Below are positions 36,145 through 48,029 of a DNA stretch of 64,000 nt, piece by piece. Position numbers and translations under genes: made by a program. The first letter of the stretch is position 1. Every line of letters begins with the position of its first letter. The DNA lies in contig NC_135137.1 in the NCBI RefSeq assembly GCF_051014445.1, positions 25,173,501-25,237,500 of the forward strand. Reading direction: 5' to 3'. The notes under the pieces were generated by a model. It made no database searches. It was not told the DNA's origin and saw only the letters and a list, made by a program, of their open reading frames with translations. This DNA is from Colletes latitarsis (Eukaryota > Arthropoda > Insecta > Hymenoptera > Colletidae).

Positions 36145-37430
36145 TATTAGGTTGAGTCATAAGTAACTTCCGTTTTTTTATCAGACATTTATTTTGCTCT
36201 CATTAAATAACAAAATTATATTAATTCATTATGTATTCACCGCTATTATCTATAACCTTCTCCCATCTTCCTGGCAGTTTATCAATTCCTTCCTTGTAAA
36301 ATGTGGTGGGTTTGGATTGGAAGAAGTTTTCGACAGCCTGCTTGATTTACTCTTCAGAATTGAAGATTTTTCCATTCAAAAAGTTTTGTAAGGAACAGAA
36401 AAGGTGATAGTCTGTCGGGGCAAGATCCGGGGAGTAAGGTGGATGTGGTAAAACAGACCATCCAAGCTCAAGAATTTTTTCTTGAGTCACCCTTGCTGTA
36501 TGTGGTCGCGCATTGTCGTGTAAAAGAATGACGTTTTTGCGATTGACGAATGCAGGACGCTTTTCATGGAGTTTCTCTTGCACTCTTTGCAACTGCTGAA
36601 CGTATCTATCCGCAGTAATCGTTAAATTTGACTTGAACAACTCGTGGTGAATTATTCCTTGACAATCCCACCATACACACAATAAAATCTTTTTGCCATG
36701 GATGTTTGCTTTCAGATCTAGTAGAGGTGGTTGATCCTTATCAAGCCACTGTCTTTTGCGGACTATATTGTCATAGGTAACCCATTTTTCATCGCCTGTT
36801 ACAATCCTGTTTAAAAAAGGCTCAATTTTTACCCGTGAGAGCAGACTTGTGGCGATTGACATGCGATCTTCTTTATTCCGTTCACTGAGATTGTGAGGTA
36901 CCCATACTTCTAACTTGCTGACTTTCCCTAATTTCTCCAGGTGGCGGTTAACAGTTGATTGTGATGTATTCAACCTTTCTGCTATACCTCTTGTTAATTG
37001 ACGTGGATTTTGCTCCAATATTGCCTTTAAAAGGTTGTTGTCAAAGTCGGAAGGACGTCCCGCCCTCGGTTCGTCTTTTAAGGTCGTATCTCCAGAACGG
37101 AATTTTATAAACCAATTTCTAATTGCCCGATCAGTTATTAGTCCTTCACCATATACACTGCATATTTTTTCAGCTGTCGCCTTAGCACTATTGCCTTGTT
37201 TAAATTCCCAAAGCATTACATGACGAATATGTACTTTTGAACTCTCCATTTCAGAGGTTATAAAAACAGTATAACGTAACGTGTATCACACAAAACAGTT
37301 GACAAAAGATTAACTGAAGCCTCGTCTATATAGTGAAAACAAAAACTTGTCATGGTAACTCATAGTGGGTAGATACGAACAATAGATTTTACTTAGCTGC
37401 ATAGGAAGTTACTTATGACTCGACCTAATA
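36145..37430 (-). mobile_element. Near-intact mariner (cecropia-like) in BEL/Pao gag
   Basis: A 1282-bp body between duplicated TA dinucleotides. Termini are TTAGGTTGAGTCATAAGTAA at the low end and TTAGGTCGAGTCATAAGTAA read inward from the high end. One transposase gene on the minus strand has a single internal stop. It is the best-preserved DNA transposon in the window. Confidence 0.9.
36221..37249 (-). pseudogene. Mariner transposase, one premature stop
   Basis: 343 codons from ATG at 37249 to TAA at 36221, the normal mariner length. Residues 1-110 hold two helix-turn-helix domains (VHIRHVMLWEFKQGNSAKAT; QLTRGIAERLNTSQSTVNRHL) with GRPSDFD between them as the linker hook. Next is WVPHNLSE, the mariner signature before the catalytic domain. 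The DD34D triad is visible: IVTGDEKWV, LLHDNARPH and, 34 residues on, YSPDLAPTDYHLF. The only defect is a TAA at codon 301, after which the same frame continues to a normal tail (GIDKLPGRWEKVIDNSGEYIMN). The stop removes about 42 residues, so activity is doubtful. Similar to cecropia-type mariners such as Hsmar1. Confidence 0.9.
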
Positions 37431-37910
37431 ATTTAACCTTTGAATATCACTGAGTCCCAGATGCGCGTGGATCATTGTCTGAAATGCGTCCTTGAACGCG
37501 ACCCATTTCTCGAGACGACCGTCGAATTTTGGAAGATCGATTTTTGGCAAATGTACCCCGATCGCGGTCGATGAGGTTGGTGATGCAGCAGAATCGTTCG
37601 AAATCCGGACTGTTGTCACGGATAAATGCTGTGTCACAGGTTGTTCCAGCTGTTCTAACAACGTTACTGCACTAGCCATTACATCGTCGTATTGGTCGGT
37701 GACGGATTCACGTTCAGCTTCCGTTTCTTCGAAATCTTCGATGAGACCTAATTCGTCTTGGATATCGTTGAACGACTCGAATTGTTTACGCGTTCTCTCA
37801 ATTTTTCGCGAAGCTTAACGCGTTCCTTTGCAGAGTCCTCGAAAGTACTGAGATACTTTTCGAACGCCGTGATTTGAGCCTTGAACGTACGCCGTTTATT
37901 TTTCAGTGTA
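37425..37910 (-). pseudogene. BEL/Pao element 2 gag, part before the mariner
   Basis: The minus strand reads KNKRRTFKAQITAFEKYLSTF, a coiled-coil-like start with many charged residues. It continues through ELGLIEDFEETEAERESV to LPKIDLPKFDGRLEKWVAFKDAFQTMIHAHLGL, the hallmark L-P-K-x-x-L-P-x-F-x-G-x-x-x-x-W-x-x-F of BEL/Pao gag (DUF1759). A frameshift lies near 37800. It ends exactly at the mariner insertion point. Confidence 0.75.
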
Positions 37911-38284
37911 CGACAGCGTTGATTAACACTGCTTTCGTTCGGTATTTTGTTTGTTACCGTGAGACGGACGAGATAGAGTGAAACGATAAAGGGAAATTGA
38001 AAGAAACTGATTGATGATTCGTGTTTGAAACGAGCCTATCTTGACCGATGTCAGTGCTGGTGGAGTTGTCGTCGGCTCGGATGACTGTCGTTGATTTCTG
38101 CCTCAGCTGCTTCCCTTCTGCTTCACCCTTGGATCCGTGGAACCGTCGTTGGGTGGATTTAGTGTGCGATGTCTTCTCATTATTTGACCAGGAATGTCCG
38201 TGTCCTTTAATGTCTTGTATAGAGTGTCCACATATCACTGATCTGGCTCGAAGGACCATAAAATTTGTCATGACCCGACTGTGA

Positions 38285-38414
38285 TCGCGACCTCGCCACT
38301 CGTGACCGCGCGGATTTCTTCCTTACTCGGGGCCGCAAACCCGTAAGGTGAGCTTGGGATGTACGACCACGAGTAAGGAAGAAATCCGCGCGGTTACGAG
38401 TGGCGAGGTCGCGA
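38285..38414. repeat. 45-bp inverted repeat, strong hairpin at LTR start
   Basis: Arms 38285-38329 and 38370-38414 match with a single mismatch and are separated by 40 bases. They are GC-rich (TCGCGACCTCGCCACTCG...) in AT-rich DNA. The hairpin covers the first bases of BEL/Pao element 2. Confidence 0.85.
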
Positions 38415-38483
38415 CAGTTTCTGATTTATACGTGATTGTATTATAAAACATTATCTGTGCCAATATTTTTGTTCATCACTGTA

Positions 38484-41400
38484 GTTGTGAAATCCAATCG
38501 TGACAACGAAGAGAAAATTATGCATCTTGCGAAATATTCTATGATTAACCATGAACCAAATTGACAATTGTGCGTCCGATTCCTCGCGAACGTGCAAGAA
38601 AAATTCGAACTCGTGACTTTTTTTGTGAAGAAATTGTCGAATAAAAAAATTCGTGCGAACGAATATCCATGGACTGGAATCTAAAGCTTTAATGATTTGT
38701 TTAAATAATACGATTCTTGGTTTTCAACTGGAAAGAGGGGACAATCCTGCGAACTGCTGGCAGTTTTATAGCTGAGAATAATTCCGTTGATCCGCGGCTG
38801 GATTGTTAAAATTATGATTAACTTATTATTGCATCTATTTATTCTTAACTTTAATACCTCTTATGTCAATCGCCATTAGATCGACAAAATTAGATAGTTC
38901 TTGATCTTTTTATTGCATATTAAAAAAATCGTCAGGGCGGTGATTATGTTTTTTTAGAGGAGTATTTTGGCAAAAGAAAAAGTGTGAGTGTAGCAAAAAT
39001 TAAACTGAAAATAATTGTCAGAGAAATTTTGCCATGGTCTATGGAACTCGTGGGAAAAAATTGCACGTTCACGGAAATCACTATAATTTAAGGAAAAGAA
39101 TGGTAGCCCGTGGACCTTTGTGCAATTACTTATGCTTGTCACGCACAGTACGCGAAATTCGTAATTTTCGCGTATACAGGAATTTACGAGCGGAGAATAA
39201 AATATACGATTCGTGGTACTGAAAAGCTTAAAGATTTCTGAGAAACGTTGATGATTTTAACAGAAGTGATGATTACAAAATGTAAAAGAATTAGGTATTA
39301 GGCACCATTTCAATGGCCAAAATAGTAAAAATCTTGTTACGTAGATCATTGTTTTACCTAAAGAGAACAAAAGAAATTTTGTAATTTTTGTTTGTGTAAC
39401 GACTTTATTCACCATGATGAAATAAAAAAAAGTTTAAGTTCATGAAAATCTAACGCATTGCAGATGAAGTAAGGTAAAATGGCATGGTTTAGCTAAACGT
39501 AATCGTTAGAGGAGAAAAATACAGTGATAATCACCACGGTCGAAATAAAAATTAAGTGATCCTATAAATAAAAGAAGAATTAAATTCTAGTCGGAAATTG
39601 TTTTCTGTGGCAGGATAGTAGCGAACGGTTAAACGAGCAAAACAGTAAAAGGGTGGTCCTTAAACTTGGCGTTGAGAACGGTCGCAGTTATTTTAATTAT
39701 TTTTGTACCGTGTACATATTCTAGGCGAAGAGTATTAATTACCCGTGACCAAGAAAAAGCTTTGGAAGCTTTTTCACGTTGCCTTTCGGTACTTTCTACT
39801 CTTCGCTATGTTTTTTAATAGAACGTTCCTTTTTATGGTTACTGGTCACCATGGGGGATGATTGGCCGGTTTAACATGGTGAAACGAATCGTCGATGCCA
39901 TCATTCCCTGCGCCATTATTTAGTCCGAATGGTCGTGCACGACTTGTAATTATTAATGGATTTGTGCACACATATGTAGTAAATGCGTCGATTTACCGAT
40001 AAGTCGGGCCTAACGCTGTCCCAATTAAAGGGTGTCACAAACTGAAGACGTAAGATGAGTGAAATTTCGTTCGATGTTTTGTAATTTAGCGTGAATTTTA
40101 AGTAAAATCAGTTATCGTAGATTGATGATTTTCAGAAATATCGTGCGTAAGCGAAAAATTGATTATAATTTGAGTATTAATTACGGCGCAAAATGCATGA
40201 CTGAAAATGTGATTAATCTCGTTGTTAAAAATAAGTATCCATTTACGAGAGATGTATACAGTATTGTTTATATATATATACATTCGAACGACACTAACAA
40301 TAAGTACAAGGGAAAAGATAGGGATTATATTTTTAGCACAAAGTATGTTCATCGATTCTTACTGTTTAACTTTACAAACGTTACAAGACTAAAAATAATG
40401 GAGTTATCTAAAGAAATTTTGCTTGAATATTTGAAAGAATTTATATTACAATTTATGCTCAGGTAAATATGTTCTGGGTAAATCACAATTAAAATTTTTA
40501 GTCTGATGTGTGTTTTAATCGGAACGTTCTAAAATGTATGACAATACGAGTTACGATTAATGCATTGACTGTTACGTCATTCATTTTAGAATGACATTCA
40601 AATTTAAATTCACAATGGAGGGTCACGTTACCTAAACTACATTTAAACTTTAATTGTCACTAACTTTTTAATTGTCAAGGTGAATCAAATTATAAAAACC
40701 TTAGGGCAATAACATTGGTTAAGCAGTCAATGAATTAACAGTGTTCGAATAATTGGTTATTTTATGCTTTTTTAAGGCGGAAATACCATAAGTCATATTT
40801 GTTTTTCGATAATAAAGATATTATCTCAAAGAATAAATATATGTATGGTTGAACTTACGCTAGAATTCATCGTCGTTCGAATAATTATGAGCTTTACTTA
40901 TATACGTCTTGAGAACGGAAGTTCATGTCTTAATCCTTTGCACTCAATAATTATTCTAACATTTCATTTCATCATAAATAAAAATAAAATTATTCGTGTT
41001 TTACAATTGATTTTTTTTTTTTGTGAAAAGGATACATTAGATTATTTTTACTTATAAATCAAATTATTTATTAAATTTTATAATTTTCTATAATGTCAGT
41101 GTAACTGATATTCCGAGTTGCTGGAATGAATTTAAATGTCACCATTCTGAGTGGAAAGGGTTAAGAGATGCCTAAAGCTTAACAAAAGTCAATGTACTAT
41201 CGTCACCGTTCATAAGTATTTATTCCTTGAAATTTCTTTTTCCAAATATATTATAAGTTCCTTAGAACAGTTAAAATCAGCAGCCAAATATCAATCATTT
41301 GTCGTTATTTACTATTGCAAATTTTTTGTAACTACATATTATCACTAGCCATTCGCTTAACTTCTTCAGGAATAAATTGCTTTTTTTAAAGTAAGCAGAA

Positions 41401-43540
41401 TTTCAAATTGATATTGATAATTTATGAGATATCATTATAAATATAATTATAAATATTTATTCAGAATTCTAAGAATTACTTACATATCGCAATACTTAAA
41501 ATAACTTATAAATTAAACATACAGAAACTTCTTGAGATATTTGTTTCGTTATGTGTGTGAAAAATATTTATACTTCACATATTATATGCAAAGTACATGA
41601 AAACGAGACGTGTACATTTCGTTGCAATGTCAAATTTATTAAATTTAAAAAGGGACTGAAAAAATTATTTATCATTGAACATGAGATAAAATTGAAATGT
41701 TAGTCTTTGTTTTCGTAGAAGTTAAATTGTTATTTGGTGTTGTGCATAGAAACTTTTCATAAAGATTACAATAGAATTACTAATGTTTCTTCTGCGAATG
41801 GCCAAATACTTATCAATGGTGACGTATTGGCATCGTATCAGCATTAATTGAGAAATGGAATGACGTATATGTATGCTGTAAAATGAAATAACCGTTTATG
41901 TGTTATGGTTGTGTACAATCTAAGAAAATAGAATGTATAAAGTTAAATTATAGTTGGAGTTATGTACTTGGTATATTCCAAACTATAGCAGCGAATAAGA
42001 TTGTCTAACGTCTTGTAGTGCACATATGTGGGCAAGAGATGAAAGCACGAGTAATATAAAGCGAGCTGTAGGATAATGTGAATATATTCGCTGAACGCCT
42101 ACGTGCCGTCGAAAGTCTGAAATTCTTGAAAAGTTAGGACGACCGAGTGCATACGTATATCCCCCGAAACTTGAATTACAATCTTCGAGCAAAGTTGAAA
42201 GTGGTTCCACCGAAGAGTTCGCCAGCTTACCAACTTATTCGCGTCTTGTCACAGACGCATAGTTAATCATTCGTAGTTCTGTATATAGTAGCGAGTTAGT
42301 GCGACTACGGAACGTCAAAAGAATCCATGTATCAAACCCATTAAGTACCAAATTATTGTTTCTTCAAAATTTATTTTCTCTGTTGTACTAAAAGGTATTT
42401 TATCAACCAAGAAAGATAAAGTATCAACGCATTCTAAAAATAGAACAGGAGCACCTAGAAATATCTAAAATATCGAGGCACTTCTAGAGCATATACAACA
42501 TAAGATAACAAACAACAGTACAATAAGCTTCTACAAATTTTATTTTAAGTGAAGAATAGATCTAGTTTTATTAACCAAAATTTAGAAATATTCTACACTG
42601 AATGAATCAAGTGAATTATTACTGAATTATAATATTTATATTATGATACAGAATTAACAGAGATATTATAGTGTGCTTTATTCAGGTTACAATTTCTTGC
42701 TTTAGAAATCACATTTCAATGTGAATGAATATTGTCGAAAGAGGAAATTGATTCTTAATGGGTTAACTTTCAGAGTTCGTCTACAATGAATTTTATTTTT
42801 ATTAACAATCATTGTTCCCGCCTTAAAAGTCCATGGAGTGGTGTGGATGTATTATAAACGCAAAACATTATTTATATGTACTATTAAGTTTGCATTATCG
42901 TAGTTTATAGTTAAAAAAAATTCTGTTGCGAGCGTATATCCACTGATACAAGTTTATTCGACGATAACATTATTCGACAGCGATTCTCGAATTGAGAACG
43001 AGGTGGAGGTTGCGTGGCTGTGAAATTTTCGTACAGGAAACACATCAATCGTGGCTGCCAGTGTATTCGTTGAGCGAAACGATTATCATTCACTGTCAAA
43101 ATTAATAGAAAATATTACGGTAACAAAATCGAATAACGTTTCGAACGAATAATGCCACAAATGGGTCGACGTGTCAGATAATTTGGGGGTCGCTGCGAAC
43201 AACTGTAGTATAAAACAAATGTACATTGAAATCGCGGATGCATAGAATTTTAATTCTCCAACGAATATAAATTATTTATCGTATGTGTTAACTATACGTG
43301 AATTATATTAATGTTCGTTGTTACAAAGTTCTTTTTGCGAGTGTGGATGCGTTTGCACGTTGAGTGTGCGTTAATGTATATATTTGTTGTGTTTATAATT
43401 AGTAGAGAGAGAAAGAATACAACGTGCGTGTACGTTGTAGAATCATTCGTATTTTTTAGCACCGAAATGTATTATCGTTCGCAAATTGGTCTGTACATTT
43501 TCATCGCGTCGTCATTTTTTCTTTTTTTATTTTTTTTTTA
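38484..43540. other. 5-kb region without identified gene or element
   Basis: AT-rich with moderate-GC islands at 38.5-40.1 kb and 42.9-43.3 kb. Open frames (for example 40122-40466 plus, 114 codons) have no domain. No transposon ends or inverted repeats recognised. If the two exon candidates belong together, this is the last part of their intron. Confidence 0.3.
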
Positions 43541-43541
43541 G

Positions 43542-43719
43542 TAAAAATTGTATAGAAGGACAAGACGAGAAAACGTCCGTCGGACCGTTTCCTGAACGCG
43601 ACAAAGAAACAGCATTTTTTCAAAAGGAAATGAAATTAGACACGATGGAACTCGTTGAAATCCTTTTAACGCATCGGAGGAACGGCGCGACGAATACGAA
43701 AGAAAATATTTATTTGTAA
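43542..43719 (+). CDS. Candidate terminal coding exon (partial gene)
   Basis: A long polypyrimidine tract (TTTTTTCTTTTTTTATTTTTTTTTAG) ends at 43541. The exon opens with the third base of a codon, then KNCIEGQDEKTSVGPFPERD, KETAFFQKEMKLDTMELVEI and LLTHRRNGATNTKENIYL to a TAA at 43717. It is 58 codons, charged and hydrophilic, with one Cys. An AATAAA 83 bases after the stop and a T/GT-rich stretch beyond it look like a real 3' end. Codon GC is higher than the flanks. No family recognised. The phase fits a splice from the exon ending at 7706, which would give a secreted protein of about 88 residues, but intervening exons cannot be excluded. Confidence 0.4.
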
Positions 43720-43801
43720 TATAGTCGAAAGAAGTCGTGTAAAGTATCGTTCGTAGGCTTAACAGCTCGGAACGGAATGTAAGATAACTTAATACATTCG
43801 C

Positions 43802-43807
43802 AATAAA
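43802..43807 (+). promoter_or_regulatory. Polyadenylation signal AATAAA
   Basis: AATAAA in GCAATAAAAGTCG, followed within 30 bases by TTTGTTTCTTTCTTT. It lies 83 bases after the stop of the terminal exon candidate, a usual distance. Confidence 0.45.
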
Positions 43808-44737
43808 AGTCGATTATTTTTCTTTAGATTAGTTTGTTTCTTTCTTTATCCTGAACTCATTTTCAATACGGTAGCTATTAATTCCCCATCCTCATTTTTC
43901 TGTATGTTTCAAAAGATATTCCAATTTTTGTTTCGTAAAAGATACTGTCTTTGATTTCCATTTCGTAAGAAAACGTTTCCATTATCTATAGTCAGTAAGT
44001 GTCAAATTAACGCAATCTAACTCTATTTTTCAAACGAATCAGTATGGCGCAATCTGACCAAAAATGTCGTCATTTTATGTTTAATTAAAACCATAGAAAC
44101 ATAAAAATGTATTTAAGTAAAAGCAAAATATATTCAAAATTAACTGTGAGCAGCTCTCTTTATGAGATTTATTTTAAATGTTTAAATACAGTATTTGTTT
44201 GGATACATTTCTTACAATTGCTTCCATCTTATACTGAATTTTAATTTTTGTCTTTCATCACTTCTACAATAGTATAAAACTATTATAATAGTATACAACT
44301 TCTGAGACTGAGTCATTCTGAATCCAACCTTAGAGTGTCAGACCTTACTGTTCAACACTTCAGACAACATTTATGTTTTTATAACTAAAAGCTAGCCAAA
44401 TTAGAACAATATTATTCTAATATTCAATTTGTGTCAGTTACTGAATGAAGAGTTAATGAATGAAGATCACATCTGTCAAAGTGTGGTAGAAATTGAAAAT
44501 ATTTATAATAACGTAAAATGATATATGAATAAACATAAATATAGCACATGATCAAAGTACAAGTATCATTTTTTATTAGAAATTTTTACATTCTCAGCAG
44601 ATAAATATTATTCTAACATTTATGAAATCTTTTAAAAGAATTTACAAAATATTATTATATCTGTAAATATTTGGCCTTAAACGATATTAGTTTACAAATG
44701 TCTCAGCCTTAGTCATTCGCCGTCCGTCATCCAAGGC
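43808..44737. other. AT-rich spacer
   Basis: About 930 bases downstream of the poly(A) signal; no ORF, repeat or transposon end recognised. Confidence 0.3.
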
Positions 44738-45149
44738 TTAACTCTTTGCGGCACAGGATTTCAGATAATAAAATAGACCCATGTTGTATAGAAATTTTAT
44801 TGCGTTTAAAATTGAACAAAATTAGTATATTTTTATTAATAAAGATATCACACAGTGTAAAAACATACAAAGATAGTAATAGTTTAATTAAATTTGTCGC
44901 AATAAACCTTCCGCTTGCAACAATTTATGAACCTGTATTGGCATGTTGAATGTTGCCAACACAAGTGAATACATTTGTAACATTTGTTGAAGATATTACC
45001 AACTGCTTTACGTAAATAAGACGAAATATAAACCTATGCGCGTGCAGCTATTGCAATATTTCGAGGTGGGACTAAAAATGTCCCACCATGCATTACGGTA
45101 CATCAAAAAGGTGGGATACTTTTCATCCTAGCGTGCTCCAAAGAGTTAA
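44738..45149. mobile_element. piggyBac-like element (TTAA ends), family 3
   Basis: 412 bp between TTAA sites with imperfect inverted ends: TTAACTCTTTGCGGCACAGG and, inverted, TTAACTCTTTGGAGCACGCT. Near the right end the short inverted word GGTGGGACT...GTCCCACC occurs. No transposase. Confidence 0.65.
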
Positions 45150-45230
45150 CCGATCTTATATTAAGGTCTATTTAGATCTTTAATAGCTGAATGACATTGA
45201 TTAGCATTATTACTGTTATGGCGCGTAACA

Positions 45231-45601
45231 ATAACTCGGGCTAACTAGAAAAGAGCAAATTGCTATAACCCGAATAAGAATTGGACACTCCAAAATCTCC
45301 CATTCATACTTATTATCAAAGAAACCCATTCCAATATGCGAACACTGCAACACAACAATTACAATGGACCACTTTATCCTTGACTGCCTAAAATACAACA
45401 CTCTTCGCCATAAATACAAGCTGGAATCTCAACTTAAAGAAAACCTCACCAACAAAAAGCTACGCAACCTACTGGGATTCATCAAAGAAACAAAATTAAT
45501 TGACAAAATATAAGGAAAAACCACCCGACCGACAGCGCTAATAACCTCGCAGTGGATGCGGCGTAAAAAACCACCAAATAAAAAAAAAAATAACTCGGGC
45601 T
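45231..45601 (+). mobile_element. 5'-truncated LINE with 12-bp target duplication
   Basis: The insert (45243-45589) ends in an A-rich tail (AAATAAAAAAAAAAA) and is flanked by ATAACTCGGGCT at 45231-45242 and again at 45590-45601. That is the signature of target-primed reverse transcription. Only the last ~90 codons and a short 3' untranslated part were copied. The clean duplication indicates a fairly recent insertion. Confidence 0.85.
45243..45513 (+). pseudogene. LINE ORF2 C-terminal zinc-finger end
   Basis: The plus frame reads RKEQIAITRIRIGHSKISHSYLLSKKP, then ICEHCNTTITMDHFILDC. This is the R-L-R-x-G-H-T...H-x-Y-L-L and C-x-x-C-x(7-8)-H-x(4)-C end of arthropod non-LTR retrotransposon ORF2 (I, Jockey and R1-like clades). 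It ends ...NLLGFIKETKLIDKI and TAA. Endonuclease and reverse transcriptase are absent because of 5' truncation, so the clade is not assigned. Confidence 0.75.
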
Positions 45602-47436
45602 GTCATATCTACCTGAGACGACCGAGAACCTTCGTCCCAAACCGTGCGTCGTTCATCGACCATTTTATTCCTCTATCGCCGCTACTAGTTGTTTCACAGG
45701 ATGCACGCATTAACTATTGGAATTTCCCTAAGCTCAACCAAATATTTTCGACTCGTCACTTCCATTTCCAAGACCTTGACCACTCCTTTTCAACATTTCT
45801 TATCCTTCCACTTTTCCTTTAAATTCCTTCCACCTTATCCAATCCAATGTATCCTGTGACCAACAAGACACTTACAGTAAGACATACCAACTTTCTTTAA
45901 AGGGGTAAATCACTGTGACGACTGAAAATAAAAGCAATTTTCAAGAATTGTTTTTAACTTTAAACTTTAAACTATATAACTTTGAAACTTTTTCTAATAA
46001 ATATTTAATGTTTCCGAAAAATATATTTCTTAAACTACTTCTTATAAAAATTTCATATAAAAATATCAATTATTATAGACATAATAGGAACAGGGAGAGA
46101 GGCCTCCAAAAATTTATTAGAAACGGGCGGACGTGTAATTTATCACTGCAAGTTCTGAAACAAGAAATCATGCAATTTTCTTAAACTATAAGGCAGTAGA
46201 TCCAGTTGCATGTAGGGATTTATAAAAATAATAATTTATTATAAAATGATGGAACTTTGAAAAAATGATCTCAAAAACCTGTGCAAAAATAAATATTTCT
46301 TTTAATGCCACGTAGAAACTAAATTCTTCCTAACTTCCAAAAAGAGTCACTATCCAAATTTTTAAGTGAATCGTATGAAAACTAACTTAGTTACTGCGCC
46401 GTTCAGTTTTAAAAATTTGGTTGTGAGAAAAACGCGTTTAAAGGTTCATCCACTTGATACCAACACTCTTCATTCACACCACTTATCGCTCTAGATTAAA
46501 TACTCTTAGTCCACATCGTTATCTCGATCCAAACACTTCCTATTCATATAAAAACTTTACCACAGCAGAAATAATAAAACAGTTTCAAATGGATATCCCG
46601 AAGTGAAGAGCAGTTAGTTTCAAGCGTTACGCATTTACGCGTTTACGTATATTACATCTACTAAAACTTCTGCAACTTTGTCATCTTTGCGAATTTTATT
46701 TTAACATCTTAGGGGCTCATTCTTAAATCCCCAAACATTGAAAATAGATAAAAAAAAATTTTGATTTCTTCAATGCGTCACAGTGATTTCCTCCCTTAAA
46801 TCAAACATTCACAAACAGTCATTTAAAGAGAAACAATCTCATACATTCACTTGTCAGAGCGATGCATTTCACGCTCAGTCTACAAATAAACACAAGTTAA
46901 CGAGAATCATCGTCTCTTTTATTTTACAATTAAAATAGAAGTACATTTTTATAATTCTCGTGAGTGCCAATCCACCAATTACTATTCTCACAATCCGAAC
47001 CAATCAAACCTACAAAAGACAGCAAATTTTTTATTATTGTTAAAAAGGCTGAGTGGACTAACTTATTACACAGGACAATTTACTTGGCGGTGGAGAAGGG
47101 AAAGAGTATGTTGGAGGCGGGGAAAAGAAAAGGTACGTAATTTAAATTACATTCAAGAAATATTTATTTTAAATTGATTTATCAATACTACAGAATTATA
47201 CTTACAAGCTTAACATTTATTTTTATCTGTTTATGTATATTGGAAAGAGATTTACTGCTTTCTACAAATTGTCAGTTATTACGTAAAAGAAATCTAGGTG
47301 TCATTTGAATTTGCAATGTTTCAATGGACCAGATTTCAAATTCAAAGGTTCAAACGAATTAAAAAAAAATTGAAAATCAAATACGTATAAAATGTATATT
47401 TCCTAGATTTCTAGCCATGGTTTGATAGCAGATGAC
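45602..47436. other. 1.8-kb region, nothing identified
   Basis: AT-rich, several short open frames (88-89 codons) with no domains. No shared repeats or termini found with the rest of the window. Confidence 0.3.
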
Positions 47437-47804
47437 TAGACTGCGGATGTTTATGCAAGTGCATATGTTTCTAGGAAATCGATAAAAGAGTGAAACCTAA
47501 GTAGAAGTTTGTTTCATCACTAGAGGTGCTTAAAAATATATTTTTTATTTTGTGTATTTTGCATATGGCATGTGTTTTGCATATTTTGTATAAAAGCATA
47601 TGTTATATATATTTATTGTTTTTCTTTCCATAAAATTAATGCTTATAGGGGCTTCCGAACATCTATTTCAGTCTACTAATTCAACGTTTGTATACGACAG
47701 CCATGGAAAATATGGAAAGATAGCTGAAACGTACCGTCGCGTCGGGTACTAGCCAGGTAGCCGCATGAAATTTTCCTTTAATTTCTAAGAGGTTGTAAAG
47801 CCCT

Positions 47805-48029
47805 TTAACACTAGGTTTACGGACACTCGTTGCGCATATTTTTATTGTAATTCGCTGTGTTGACAGTTACATTAAAATGCAATTTTTCTTTTAATTAGAG
47901 TGTATATTCATATCATTACATCAATTAAATCCAACATAAATTGCTAACAAATAATATTTATAAGTTCTGTAACGTTAGGTTTAGAATCTTAATGCGTCAA
48001 ATTGACGTATTCCGTAAACCTAGTGTTAA
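47805..48029 (-). mobile_element. piggyBac-like MITE (TTAA ends), family 2, copy 2
   Basis: 225 bp with TTAACACTAGGTTTACGG ends and TTAA on both sides. It is the reverse-orientation sibling of 21155-21380, sharing CGTCAATTTGACG and TTTTTCTTTTAATTAGA. The solo LTR at 61.2 kb shows the uninterrupted site. Confidence 0.85.

Larger units (their letters stand above)
34570..38416 (-). mobile_element. BEL/Pao LTR retrotransposon 2, gutted
   Basis: Starts on the minus strand with TGTCGCGACCTCGCC at 38416. It keeps gag (interrupted by a mariner) and the last part of pol (34578-34800), but protease, RT, RNase H and integrase core are gone. A Mutator-like transposase remnant fills the gap (34865-35705). 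The LTR start folds into a strong hairpin (38285-38414). No 3' LTR was recognised. Confidence 0.7.
33423..38483 (+). mobile_element. Tc1-like element with IR/DR ends, enlarged by nested insertions
   Basis: The left end (TA at 33423, then CAATGACGATCAAAAGTATTGG) and the right end (TA at 38482, complement ACAGTGATGAACAAAAATATTGG) share about 65 bp as inverted repeats, including GGCACAGAYAATGTTTTATA. An inner direct copy of CAAAAGTWTTGGCACA lies at 33631, 196 bp inside the outer one at 33435: the IR/DR layout. Only the N-terminal transposase region remains. The rest is replaced by a MITE, a BEL/Pao element, a Mutator-like piece and a mariner. The BEL/Pao LTR starts exactly at the inner edge of the right repeat. 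Confidence 0.75.

Noticed and set aside
40122..40466. 114-codon plus-strand ORF
   Set aside because: AT-rich composition, no domain, no splice or promoter support.
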